Shown here: positions 9,748 to 17,008 of the stretch, one piece after another
Position numbering within the stretch: the first letter of the stretch is position 1
How the letters are laid out: every line of letters starts with the position of its first letter
Origin: Microbispora sp. H13382
GTDB lineage: Bacteria > Actinomycetota > Actinomycetes > Streptosporangiales > Streptosporangiaceae
Assembly (NCBI RefSeq): GCF_014161445.1
Contig: NZ_JABBXA010000003.1
Span: 372,001 to 436,000 of the forward strand
Direction of reading: 5' to 3'
Length of the DNA stretch: 64,000 nt
Made by a program: the position numbers and the translations under genes
Notes under the pieces: model-generated
Seen by the model: the letters and a program-made list of their open reading frames with translations, nothing else
Database searches by the model: none
What the model was told of the DNA's origin: nothing

Positions 9748-10752
9748 TCAGACGTGGGCGTGTTTCCGGGACCCCGCGCGCAGCAGGTCCAGGCACGCGG
9801 CCAGTGACCGGGTGGTGACGTCCCGGGTGGGGGCGTAGGCCTCCTCCGGATACTGCCGGGGGCCGTCCTCCACCAGCATGATCAGGTAGAGGTAGACCCG
9901 GTAGAGGGCGATCCGGACGCGGGCGGCGTGGTCCAGCCTCACCGGGCCGGCCTCCTCCCGGTAGCCCGCGAGCATCGGATCGTCCTCGCGCAGTTCGCCG
10001 AAGATGGTGGGGGTGACGAAGTCGGCGAGCGGGTCGCCCCAGAACGCCCTCTCGTGGTCGATGAGCGCCTGGACGCGCTTGTCGCCGTCCAGGAAGACGT
10101 TGCCCGGCCACAGGTCGAAGTGCACCAGCGACGGGGTGGTGACCTGGTCGAGGACGTGCGCGTTCATGTGGACGAGCCCGACGATCTCCACGATGGTCGC
10201 CGGGAGCCGGGTGTTGTAGTGGACGGCGTCGTCGAGCAGGGCGCCGATCATGACGAGGAAGGCCTCCCGCCACGTGCGGCCGGTCAGCCCGGCGTACGGG
10301 TAGCCGAAGGCGCCCGTGCCTGGGATCGCGTGCAGGCGGGCGAGGTGGCGGCCGAGTTCGAACCGCAGCGCGCCCTCCTCCGCGGGGCTGACCGTCGTCC
10401 GGTTCCACGGCACCCCGTCGAGGGCGGACAGGACGAGGTAGTCGCCGCCCAGCACCGGATCGTCGAACGACGCCCGGAGCAGGGCGGGCATCGGCAGCCC
10501 CACGGGCTGGGCGAGGTGGTAGACCATCGCCTCGGTGCGCAGCAGGTGCCGTTCGTAGGTCAGCAACCGCAGGTCGGGCGGCGGCCCGAGCTTGAGCACC
10601 ACCTCACGTCCGTCGTCGAGGCCGAGCCGCCAGACGGCGTTCGCGTAGCCGTCGGCGAGCTCTTCCGACGAGGCCAGCCCGCAGCCCAGCGCGTCGCGGG
10701 CGACCTCGTCGAGTTGTGCGGGGGACAACCGCCTCTTCGTCCTGCTGTCCAT
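9748..10752 (-). CDS. Aminoglycoside phosphotransferase family kinase
   Basis: A 334-residue APH/choline-kinase-fold phosphotransferase. An N-terminal lobe with REVVLKLGPP (ATP-positioning Lys) is followed by the catalytic loop LVHFDLWPGNVFLDG (Brenner HxDxxxxN motif; catalytic Asp) and the metal-binding IDHERAFWGDPLADF. Length and motifs are typical of the large, substrate-diverse APH family, which includes antibiotic kinases as well as sugar, amino-alcohol and macrolide kinases. The neighbouring gene in the same direction (upstream, ending at 10762) is an aldose epimerase with a CebR box. The 9-bp gap suggests that this kinase is co-transcribed with it and may phosphorylate a sugar or related metabolite. 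A resistance function is possible but not supported. Confidence 0.85.
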   Translation of the reverse strand: MDSRTKRRLSPAQLDEVARDALGCGLASSEELADGYANAVWRLGLDDGREVVLKLGPPPDLRLLTYERHLLRTEAMVYHLAQPVGLPMPALLRASFDDPVLGGDYLVLSALDGVPWNRTTVSPAEEGALRFELGRHLARLHAIPGTGAFGYPYAGLTGRTWREAFLVMIGALLDDAVHYNTRLPATIVEIVGLVHMNAHVLDQVTTPSLVHFDLWPGNVFLDGDKRVQALIDHERAFWGDPLADFVTPTIFGELREDDPMLAGYREEAGPVRLDHAARVRIALYRVYLYLIMLVEDGPRQYPEEAYAPTRDVTTRSLAACLDLLRAGSRKHAHV

Positions 10753-10761
10753 TCGGTCTTC

Positions 10762-11658
10762 TCAGTCTTCCCGGGTAGGAGTGGGGACCGCGATGGTCCA
10801 CGTGGCCTCGTGCTTGTCCCCCGGCTGCAAAACGATCAGGTCGGTGCCCGAGTTGAACGCGTCGGGCGGGCAGGTCATGGGCTCAACGGCCAGTCCCCTG
10901 TGGCCGAGCCCCGTGCCCGTGCAGATCTGGACCCACGGCATCACCGCCGGGTCCCAGGTGAGCTCCACCCCGCCCTCGGGCCCGAGCACGCGCACGCGCC
11001 CCTCCGTCACGCCGGCGAAGGCGTGGTCGACGGCGGTGTCCCCGATCACCCGCGGCGTCCGGAAGTCGTAGGGCGTTTCCGCGACCTCCACCAGGTCGGT
11101 GGGGGCGAGCAGGTCGTCGGTGAGCAGCACGCGCCCGGCCGGCAGGCCGAGCTCGTAGGCGGTGACGTCCGGCCCGGCCAGCAGCCACGGGTGCGGCCCG
11201 CAGCCGTACGGCGCCGCCGTCTCGCCCACGTTCTGCGCCGTCAGCGTGGTCGACAGGCCCTCCTCGGACACCGAGTGCCGCACCCCCAGGGCGACCCTGT
11301 GCGGGTAGCCCTCGGTGGGCTCCACGACGTGCGTCAGCCGTACGTGGCCGTGGTGGTCCTCCACCGACAACAGCTCCGCGCACTTCCAGTCGAGGCCGGC
11401 GACGAGACCGTGCAGGGCGTGGCCGCGGTCGGGCTCGTTGACCGGCAGGTGACGGCGCTGTCCGTCGAAGACGTACGTGCCGCCGACGACGCGGTTCGGC
11501 CAGGGAGCGAGGATGGTGCCGCTGTAGTACGGCACCGGCCCGCCCTCCGGCCAGCTCGTCACCAGATCACGGCCATCGTGGCGCAACACCCGGAGGGCGC
11601 CGCCCCGCTCGCTGATCGTGGCCTGGTAACCGCCGCCGGCAATCGTGTAATCGGGCAC
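10762..11658 (-). CDS. Aldose 1-epimerase family protein
   Basis: A 298-residue galactose-mutarotase-fold protein, predicted cytoplasmic, interconverting alpha and beta anomers of aldoses. Recognisable elements are an early strand ending GGGYQATISERGGALRVLRHDGRDL, WPNRVVGGTYVFDG (substrate Arg region), NEPDRGHALHGLV with the active-site histidine, YGCGPHPWLLAG with the second histidine, and VQICTGTGLGHRGLAVEPMTCPPDAFN near the end, where the catalytic Glu lies. GTG 11658 is chosen because GAGAGGA lies 7 bp upstream; ATG 11733 is in frame but poorly spaced. A promoter (11788-11816) with a perfect CebR palindrome at its predicted start puts it in the cellobiose regulon, consistent with mutarotation of glucose released by beta-glucosidases. 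Confidence 0.9.
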   Translation of the reverse strand: MPDYTIAGGGYQATISERGGALRVLRHDGRDLVTSWPEGGPVPYYSGTILAPWPNRVVGGTYVFDGQRRHLPVNEPDRGHALHGLVAGLDWKCAELLSVEDHHGHVRLTHVVEPTEGYPHRVALGVRHSVSEEGLSTTLTAQNVGETAAPYGCGPHPWLLAGPDVTAYELGLPAGRVLLTDDLLAPTDLVEVAETPYDFRTPRVIGDTAVDHAFAGVTEGRVRVLGPEGGVELTWDPAVMPWVQICTGTGLGHRGLAVEPMTCPPDAFNSGTDLIVLQPGDKHEATWTIAVPTPTRED

Positions 11659-11764
11659 GGGGGAGTCCTCTCGCTGACGCGTCGTCAAGAAGTGGGTCAT
11701 CTGACGGTATGCAGGGACCTTATCCCAGCTCATCGCCCTTGATCCAAGCGGGGTGCATCAGTTG

Positions 11765-11778
11765 TGGGAGCGCTCCCA
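11765..11778. promoter_or_regulatory. CebR box (perfect palindrome) at the epimerase promoter
   Basis: TGGGAGCGCTCCCA, a perfect 14-bp palindrome identical to the CebR operator of Streptomyces. It lies just downstream of the -10 element at 11788-11793, where a LacI-family repressor would block initiation. A CebR homologue is encoded at 34536-35555. Confidence 0.85.
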
Positions 11779-11787
11779 TAGACGGTA

Positions 11788-11816
11788 AAGCTAAGTCTTT
11801 TCGTCGGACGCGTCAA
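11788..11816 (-). promoter_or_regulatory. Predicted promoter of the epimerase-kinase genes
   Basis: On the minus strand: -35 TTGACG (11811-11816), 17-bp spacer, -10 TAGCTT (11788-11793). The predicted start falls about 11781, immediately before the CebR box. It shares its layout with the promoters near 16620, 16760 and 40445. Confidence 0.6.
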
Positions 11817-11952
11817 CTTAATCTCAGGATTATCGTGTAGATCGGTATAACGGCACCGATTTGCCGCAGACCGGATCTCGCGTGCACGTGCATGGGCGAA
11901 TGTCCACCGGTCCGTGCTGAAACTTTCAGCTCCTCCGCGCAGCCGTCACCCC

Positions 11953-12083
11953 CGTGATCTCGCAGTGCGAGATCACGGTAGGTGCCCGTGCGGGTCGCGT
12001 GGCGGGGGCGTCGAGATCGTGCAAGATCACGACAGGTATAGGTGCTGGTCAGCCCGTGGCGGCGCGGCAAACTGCACGATCAC
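11953..12083. repeat. Cluster of short GATC-centred inverted repeats
   Basis: A 25-bp perfect palindrome (11953-11977) has arms CGTGATCTCGCA and TGCGAGATCACG around a single G. Two diverged relatives follow: GAGATCGTGCAAGATCAC (12013-12030) and TGCACGATCACG (12072-12083). The cluster lies in the 443-bp gap between the beta-glucosidase stop (12102) and the epimerase start. It may be a REP-like element or help terminate the beta-glucosidase operon. Nothing else is seen in the gap apart from the CebR box and promoter. Confidence 0.6.
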
Positions 12084-12101
12084 GCGGGGGCTGCGTGGTT
12101 G

Positions 12102-13424
12102 TCAGCGCAGCTCGCCGCTCTTCACGACGTCGCGGTACCAGAGCGCGCTGTCCTTGGGCGTGCGCTTCTGCGTCGTGTAGTCGACGTGCACGATGCCGAA
12201 CCGCTGGCTGTATCCCTCGGCCCACTCGAAGTTGTCGAGCAGCGACCAGACGTGGTAGCCCTCGACCTGCGCGCCCGCCTCCATCGCGCGGTGCACGGCG
12301 CTCAGGTGGTCGCGCAGGTACGCGATCCGCCGATCGTCGCGGACGCGGCCGTCGGCGTCGACCCCGTCCACGACGGCCAGGCCGTTCTCGGTGACGACCA
12401 TCGGCACGCCGGGGTAGTCCCGCTGCACCCGGACGAGGATGTCGTGCAGGCCCTCGGGGTAGATCTCCAGCCACTCGGCCTGGGCCCGCTCGTGCAGGAA
12501 GACCCGCTCGCCCTTGCCGTCGACGAAGACCGGGGTGTAGTACTGCACGCCCAGGACGTCGATGGGCTCGCTGATGATCCCGAGGTCCCCGTCCAGGATG
12601 TGGTCGGCCATCGGGCCGCGCTCGGAGATCCAGCGCAGCGTGTCCTCGGGGTAGCGGCCCTTGAAGACGGGGTCGAGGTAGAGCCGGTTCTCCAGCCCGT
12701 CCTGGTGGCGGGCCGCCTCGCGCGCCTCCGGCGTGTCGTCGGCCGGGTAGGTGGGGTGCAGGTTGAGCGCGGGCCCGATGCGGCGGCCCGGGTGCCGCTC
12801 GTGCAGCACGCGGGAGGCGAGACCGTGCGCGAGCAGCAGGTGGTGGCAGGCGACGAACGCGCGCGCGTCGTCCTTGAAGCCCGGCGCGTGCTGGCCGAAC
12901 CGGTAGCCGCAGTCCACCACCGTCTTGGGCTCGTTGATCGTCAGCCAGTCCCTGATCTCCAGGGCGTCGAAGCAGATCCCGGCGTACTCGGCGAAGCGCT
13001 CGGCCGTGTCCCGGTTCTCCCAGCCCCCCCGGTCCTGCAGCTCCTGCGGCAGGTCCCAGTGGAAGAGCGTGGCCATCGGCCGGATGCCGCGCTCGGCCAG
13101 CCCGTCGACGAGCCGGCGATAGAAGTCGATGCCCTTCTGGTTGGGCTTGCCCGATCCGGTCGGCTGGATCCGCGGCCAGGCGATGGAGAAGCGGTAGCTG
13201 CCCAGGCCCAGATCGGCGATCAGGTCCAGGTCCTCGTCGTAACGGTGGTAGTGGTCGGCGGCGTGCTCACCGCTGTCGCCGTCGCGCACGTTGCCGGGGA
13301 CCGCGCAGAACGTGTCCCACACCGAGGGCCCGCGGCCGTCCTCCGTGGTCGCGCCCTCGATCTGGTACGCCGCGGTGGACGCGCCCCAGACGAAGTCGGC
13401 CGGAAACCGTGCGGGTGAGTTCAT
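12102..13424 (-). CDS. GH1 family beta-glucosidase (first copy, in E1/E2 operon)
   Basis: A 440-residue intracellular GH1 beta-glucosidase (no signal peptide). The acid/base Glu is E165 in TINEPKTVV and the nucleophile is E346 in VTENGLA. Other GH1 hallmarks are FVWGASTAAYQIEGA at the N-terminus, YRFSIAWPRI, FHWDLPQ, and WSLLDNFEWAEGY at the aglycone/glycone site. It would release glucose from cellobiose or other beta-glucosides. It is the last gene of the E1 alpha-E1 beta-E2-bgl operon; its likely start (ATG 13424) is 5 bp after the E2 stop, and ATG 13436 is also possible. A CebR box controls the operon promoter. A second GH1 gene lies at 35584. Its presence beside a peptide synthetase suggests either carbon-signal control or hydrolysis of a glucosylated precursor or product; the latter is inference. 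Confidence 0.93.
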   Translation of the reverse strand: MNSPARFPADFVWGASTAAYQIEGATTEDGRGPSVWDTFCAVPGNVRDGDSGEHAADHYHRYDEDLDLIADLGLGSYRFSIAWPRIQPTGSGKPNQKGIDFYRRLVDGLAERGIRPMATLFHWDLPQELQDRGGWENRDTAERFAEYAGICFDALEIRDWLTINEPKTVVDCGYRFGQHAPGFKDDARAFVACHHLLLAHGLASRVLHERHPGRRIGPALNLHPTYPADDTPEAREAARHQDGLENRLYLDPVFKGRYPEDTLRWISERGPMADHILDGDLGIISEPIDVLGVQYYTPVFVDGKGERVFLHERAQAEWLEIYPEGLHDILVRVQRDYPGVPMVVTENGLAVVDGVDADGRVRDDRRIAYLRDHLSAVHRAMEAGAQVEGYHVWSLLDNFEWAEGYSQRFGIVHVDYTTQKRTPKDSALWYRDVVKSGELR

Positions 13425-13428
13425 GGCT

Positions 13429-14613
13429 TCATCCATTCTCGGTGAGGAAACGCGCGGGTGTTTCGAGCGCCGTGCGGAGCTCACGGAGGAACTCCGCGGC
13501 ATCGCGACCGTTGATGTAACGGTGGTCGTATGCGAGGCCCAGTGTGGCGGTCTTGCGTACGGCGAAGCCTGAGCCGTCTTGCACGACCTCCGAGCGCGGC
13601 GCGGTCAGCGACAGCGCGCACGTCTGGCCGGGGAAGACGATCGGGACGGCGAACACGATGCCGTCGTGCGTGTGCAGGGTGAGCGTGATGGCGCCCCCCC
13701 GGAGATCGCGTTCCCGGAACGACCCGGTGAGCGCGGTCGTGCGGAAACCGGCCAGGTCGGCGGCGATCTCGGCGAGCGTCCGGTTGCCGGCGTCGCGGAC
13801 GACCGGGATGAACAGCCCCTGGCCCACGTCGACCGTCACGCCCACGTCCGCGGTGGCGGCTCTTCTGGCGCGCGGGCCGGGCCCGGGCTCCGCGAAGAAC
13901 ATCGGGAAGCGGTCGAGCAGCCCGCCGGCCGCCTTCACCACCATCTCGGGCAGGCCGACCAGGGCGCGCAGCCGGCGGGTGAGGTCGCGGGCGAGCGACA
14001 CGACCTCGGTCACGTCGACGTTCATCGCCGTGAAGGCCGCCGGGATCTCGCGCCGGGACCGCTCGACGACCTCGGCCGTCCGCTGCTGCGCCCGCGACAG
14101 CGTGATCCACCGCGCGTCGTCGTCCCCTGCCGGGGCGTCGTCCGCGACGGCGGCGGGGGAGGGCTCCTGCTCGCCGAGCAGTTCCTCGACGTCGCTCCGC
14201 CTGATCACCTTCCGGCCGAGGGCGTACACCCGCTCCATGGCGATGCCGTGCGCCTCGATCAGGTCGCGCGCGGGCGCGGTGACGACCACCCCGGTGGCGT
14301 CGCCGGGCGGCGCAGGAGTGTCCGGCCCGTGCGGGTTTCCGTCCGCGGTCTCCTCGGCGGCCTTCCGAACGGGCTCGTCCACGCTCCCGAGCAGGCGGGC
14401 GATCACCTGCCCCGGCTCGCACTCGGCCCCCTCGGCGACCAGTCGCCGCAGGACGCCGTCCGCCGGGGCCTCGACCTCCTCCGTCGCCTTGGACGTCTCC
14501 AGCAGCACGATCGGCTCGCCGTCCCGCACCGCCCGCCCGTCCTCGGCCAGCCACTCGACCAGGATGTACGACGTGTCGTTGTTGTTGAGCTTGGGTACGC
14601 GGAACTCGGTCAC
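13429..14613 (-). CDS. 2-oxo acid dehydrogenase E2 (lipoyl acyltransferase)
   Basis: A 394-residue dihydrolipoamide acyltransferase. An N-terminal lipoyl domain has the lipoylated lysine K42 in ETSKATEEV (SKA rather than the common DKA). A PSBD-like segment follows (about residues 115-150, APARDLIEAHGIAMERVY, fitting E1/E3 binding), then the catalytic domain (about 170-394). The active-site motif reads YDHRYINGRDAAEF: His364 is kept but the usual Asp of HxxxD is Asn368. The E2 transfers an acyl group from lipoyl to CoA. The gene overlaps E1 beta by 4 bp (ATGA) and precedes a beta-glucosidase. No E3 dihydrolipoamide dehydrogenase is nearby, so a shared E3 is assumed. The 2-oxo acid substrate is unknown; supply of an acyl-CoA for the divergent NRPS operon is a reasonable hypothesis. 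Confidence 0.9.
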   Translation of the reverse strand: MTEFRVPKLNNNDTSYILVEWLAEDGRAVRDGEPIVLLETSKATEEVEAPADGVLRRLVAEGAECEPGQVIARLLGSVDEPVRKAAEETADGNPHGPDTPAPPGDATGVVVTAPARDLIEAHGIAMERVYALGRKVIRRSDVEELLGEQEPSPAAVADDAPAGDDDARWITLSRAQQRTAEVVERSRREIPAAFTAMNVDVTEVVSLARDLTRRLRALVGLPEMVVKAAGGLLDRFPMFFAEPGPGPRARRAATADVGVTVDVGQGLFIPVVRDAGNRTLAEIAADLAGFRTTALTGSFRERDLRGGAITLTLHTHDGIVFAVPIVFPGQTCALSLTAPRSEVVQDGSGFAVRKTATLGLAYDHRYINGRDAAEFLRELRTALETPARFLTENG

Positions 14614-15587
14614 GACAGCGCCTCCTTCACCGCGGTCCGGATGCTGTCGGCCTGCACGAGCACCTCACGTTCCAGATGGGGGGCGGCGGGGATCACCCGG
14701 TCCGCCGAGTTGATCAGCGTGATCGGGCGGCGCAGGCGGTCCCACAGACGCGGGTAGAGCACCGTGGCCACCTCGGCCGCCCAGGTGCCGCCCTCGGTCC
14801 CGTCGTCGACGACGCAGACGTGCGGCGCGTCCTCCAGCCCCGGCAGCCGGGGTACGGGGTAGAGCTGGGCGGGCACCAGCAGTTCGCAGACCAGGTCGTC
14901 CTCCAGGAGCAGCGTCCGCATGGCGTCGAGCGTCCGGTGAACGAGCCCGCCGTGGGTGACCAGCGTGCAGTCGGGCCGGCCCGCGCCGTCGAGGTACACC
15001 CGCGCCACGTCGTCCACCAGCTCGTACCGGAACAGGTCGTCGACGCGGTGCATCTGCCGCGTGTACAGGACCTTGTCCTCGAAGAACAGGCAGGGCCGGC
15101 CGAGGCCGAACATCCGGGCGAACAGCCGGCCCGCGTCGTGGAACGGCGTCATCTCGAACAGGGACAGCCCCGGTACGCCGATGAAGTGCTTCTGCGGGTT
15201 CTGGCTGTGGGTCGGGCCGTAGCCGCGGTTGCCGCCCGTGGGGCAGCGCACCACGAGCGGCACCGGCACGGGCCTGCCGTACATCGAGGTGGACTTGGCG
15301 GCGAAGTTCGTGATCTGGTCGAACGCCAGTGCCACGAAGTCGGCGAACATGATCTCGACGATGGCCTTGTCGCCGGCCAGGGCCAGCCCGGCCCCGACCC
15401 CGGCGATCGCGCCCTCGCTGAGCGGCGTGGACCTCACCCGCGAGCCGAACCGGCCGGACAGTCCCCGGGTGACCTTGAACGCGCCGCCGTACGGGTCGCT
15501 GACGTCCTCGCCCAGCAGGTGGACCGAGGGGTCGGACTCCATGAGATCGTGCAGCGCCTGGTTGAGATGCTCGGAGACCCTGGTCAC
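14610..15587 (-). CDS. 2-oxo acid dehydrogenase E1 component, beta subunit
   Basis: A 325-residue transketolase-like beta subunit pairing with the alpha subunit encoded just upstream to form the thiamin-diphosphate E1 heterotetramer. Signatures are LNQALHDLMESDPSVHLLGEDVSDPYGGAF, TPLSEGAIAGVGAGLALAG (the SE(A/G)AI motif with the cofactor-activating Glu), IMFADFVALAFDQITNFAAK, and a C-terminal transketolase-C domain (CTLVTHGGLVHRTLDAM). It resembles pyruvate, acetoin and branched-chain E1 beta proteins, and substrate class cannot be decided by eye. The start is GTG 15587, overlapping the alpha-subunit stop by 4 bp; its own stop overlaps the E2 start by 4 bp, so the complex is made stoichiometrically from one transcript controlled by a CebR box. 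Confidence 0.93.
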   Translation of the reverse strand: MTRVSEHLNQALHDLMESDPSVHLLGEDVSDPYGGAFKVTRGLSGRFGSRVRSTPLSEGAIAGVGAGLALAGDKAIVEIMFADFVALAFDQITNFAAKSTSMYGRPVPVPLVVRCPTGGNRGYGPTHSQNPQKHFIGVPGLSLFEMTPFHDAGRLFARMFGLGRPCLFFEDKVLYTRQMHRVDDLFRYELVDDVARVYLDGAGRPDCTLVTHGGLVHRTLDAMRTLLLEDDLVCELLVPAQLYPVPRLPGLEDAPHVCVVDDGTEGGTWAAEVATVLYPRLWDRLRRPITLINSADRVIPAAPHLEREVLVQADSIRTAVKEALS

Positions 15588-16507
15588 GCCGCTCCTCCCG
15601 GCCTTGTGTGGGGCCGGGCGGAGACCTCGGCGACCACCCGCTCGACGAGCTCTCGCTGCTCCCGGTCGATCCGGGCGAACCGCTCGGGCTCGGCCGCGGC
15701 GTACCGGTCGTACCAGTCGGACTCCGCGGCCCGGCGGATCTCCTCCGGCGGCCGGGTGTCGTCGCCCTTGCTGTGGGGCCCGAGGCGGTGCGTGGCGAAC
15801 TCGACCACCAGCGGGGACGGCTCGGCCCTCACGGCGTCGATCAGCGGGGCGAGGACCTCCCTGATCTCACCGGCGTCGGTGGACGAGACGTGGTGATGGC
15901 GGACGCCGAAGGCCGCCGCCCGGGCGGCGATCGTGCCCGCCATCTGCGCGGACGTGGGGGTCGACTGGGCGATGCCGTTGTGCTCGACCACGACCAGCAG
16001 CGGCACCCTCCAGAGGGAGGCCATGTTCAGCGCCTCGTAGACGGCGCCCTCGCCCCAGGTGCCGTCCCCGATGTACGCGCAGGCCAGCGCACCCGTGCCG
16101 GCCAGTTTCAGGGCCACCCCGGTCGCCACGGGCAGGCTCTCGCCCTGGACGCCCGTGGACAGGAAACGCCGGTGGTAGATGTGCTGACTGCCGCCGACGC
16201 CTCCGCACAGCGCGCCCTCCCGCCCCATGATCTCGGCGAGCAGTCCGTGCGGGTCGGGATGGCGGGCGAGGAAGTGACCGTGCCCCCGGTGGTTGCTGAA
16301 CACGAAGTCGTCGTCGCGGAGCAGGGCCGACAGCGCGACCGGGATGTACTCCTGTCCGAGGCAGGTGTGGGTCGTGCCGCTCAGCACACCCTGCTCGAAC
16401 AGGTGGAGCAGGGCGCGTTCGAAGTGCCGGATGAGGAGGAGTGAGCGGAGATCCCCGTCGTTGAGGGTATGCCGCGAGCTCCGGGCCGGTGCAGCGGTGA
16501 CGATCAC
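15584..16507 (-). CDS. 2-oxo acid dehydrogenase E1 component, alpha subunit
   Basis: A 307-residue E1 alpha subunit. The ThDP/Mg motif is AYIGDGTWGEGAVYEALNMASLWRVPLLVVVEHN (about residues 140-173; GDG...N). Earlier segments include RHFERALLHLFEQG, HTCLGQEYIPVAL, NHRGHGHFLARHPD and GGVGGSQHI, as in acetoin/pyruvate-type E1 alpha proteins. GTG 16507 is chosen because AGGAG lies 10 bp upstream and because the alternative ATG at 16603 lies before the predicted transcription start and inside the operator region. It is the first gene of the E1 alpha-E1 beta-E2-beta-glucosidase operon, divergent from the NRPS operon across a 500-bp intergenic region. Confidence 0.92.
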   Translation of the reverse strand: MIVTAAPARSSRHTLNDGDLRSLLLIRHFERALLHLFEQGVLSGTTHTCLGQEYIPVALSALLRDDDFVFSNHRGHGHFLARHPDPHGLLAEIMGREGALCGGVGGSQHIYHRRFLSTGVQGESLPVATGVALKLAGTGALACAYIGDGTWGEGAVYEALNMASLWRVPLLVVVEHNGIAQSTPTSAQMAGTIAARAAAFGVRHHHVSSTDAGEIREVLAPLIDAVRAEPSPLVVEFATHRLGPHSKGDDTRPPEEIRRAAESDWYDRYAAAEPERFARIDREQRELVERVVAEVSARPHTRPGGAA

Positions 16508-16588
16508 AGGTGGTCGGCTCCTGGTGCGTCTCTGGTCGAGGGCGCGCTCGACGCCGGGCTTCGCTGCCAGGGACAGGAGCACCCATGT

Positions 16589-16602
16589 TGGGAGCGCTCC
16601 CA
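16589..16602. promoter_or_regulatory. CebR box at the E1/E2/beta-glucosidase operon promoter
   Basis: Perfect palindrome TGGGAGCGCTCCCA covering the predicted transcription start (about 16599) of the leftward operon. Same sequence as the boxes at 11765, 40415 and 40535. Confidence 0.87.
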
Positions 16603-16605
16603 CGG

Positions 16606-16634
16606 AGCGTAGGTCCGGTAAGAGGCCTTGTCAA
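16606..16634 (-). promoter_or_regulatory. Predicted promoter of the E1/E2/beta-glucosidase operon
   Basis: Consensus -35 TTGACA (16629-16634), 17-bp spacer, -10 TACGCT (16606-16611), minus strand. The CebR palindrome sits at +1. This is the strongest sigma-70/HrdB-like promoter I found in the window. Confidence 0.7.
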
Positions 16635-16747
16635 TGCCTGGCGATACGGACGATTTGGGAGAGTGTGACCACATTGTTCGTGATCTGCGGCAATATACTC
16701 ACATTCCCCGCCTTGGGGCTAATAACGGACAGAAACTTCCATGACAC

Positions 16748-16777
16748 TTGACGAATGAAAGTCCTGATCCCTAGCCT
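16748..16777 (+). promoter_or_regulatory. Predicted promoter of the NRPS operon
   Basis: -35 TTGACG (16748-16753), 18-bp spacer, -10 TAGCCT (16772-16777). The predicted start at about 16784 leaves a leader of some 225 bases before the GTG at 17009. The CebR-like box at 16786-16801 begins right at the start point. Apart from these elements and the leftward promoter, nothing else is seen in the 500-bp divergent region. Confidence 0.62.
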
Positions 16778-16785
16778 CCACTGCC

Positions 16786-16801
16786 GTGGGAGCGTTCCCA
16801 C
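16786..16801. promoter_or_regulatory. CebR box (one-base variant) at the NRPS operon promoter
   Basis: GTGGGAGCGTTCCCAC. The core differs from the consensus palindrome TGGGAGCGCTCCCA by a single T in the right half. Its centre is 198 bp from the centre of the box at 16589-16602, so one repressor could bridge both divergent promoters. Confidence 0.8.
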
Positions 16802-17008
16802 TCATGCGTCCGAAATGGGGGTACCGGCGCGAGCGGCAATGGGTTCCGTGCCGCGCCAGGCACCAGGCAGGAAGCTCACCGGCGGTGATTCCGCCGCCGG
16901 GTCGTTGGCCGCCCGCGTCTTCGCATCGATTCGCCGGCGTACCGGGGCGCAGAGCGCACAAAGGAATGCCATGTTCTTAATGCAAATTTCAACCGAGGTG
17001 CCGGCCTC

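Noticed and set aside
9748-10752. Antibiotic self-resistance kinase for the peptide cluster
   Set aside because: The APH fold is too broad to infer resistance; the gene is linked to an epimerase instead, and the predicted product is not an aminoglycoside.
16508-16603. N-terminal extension of E1 alpha to ATG 16603
   Set aside because: That start lies upstream of the predicted transcription start and next to the operator; the family homology and ribosome-binding site fit GTG 16507.
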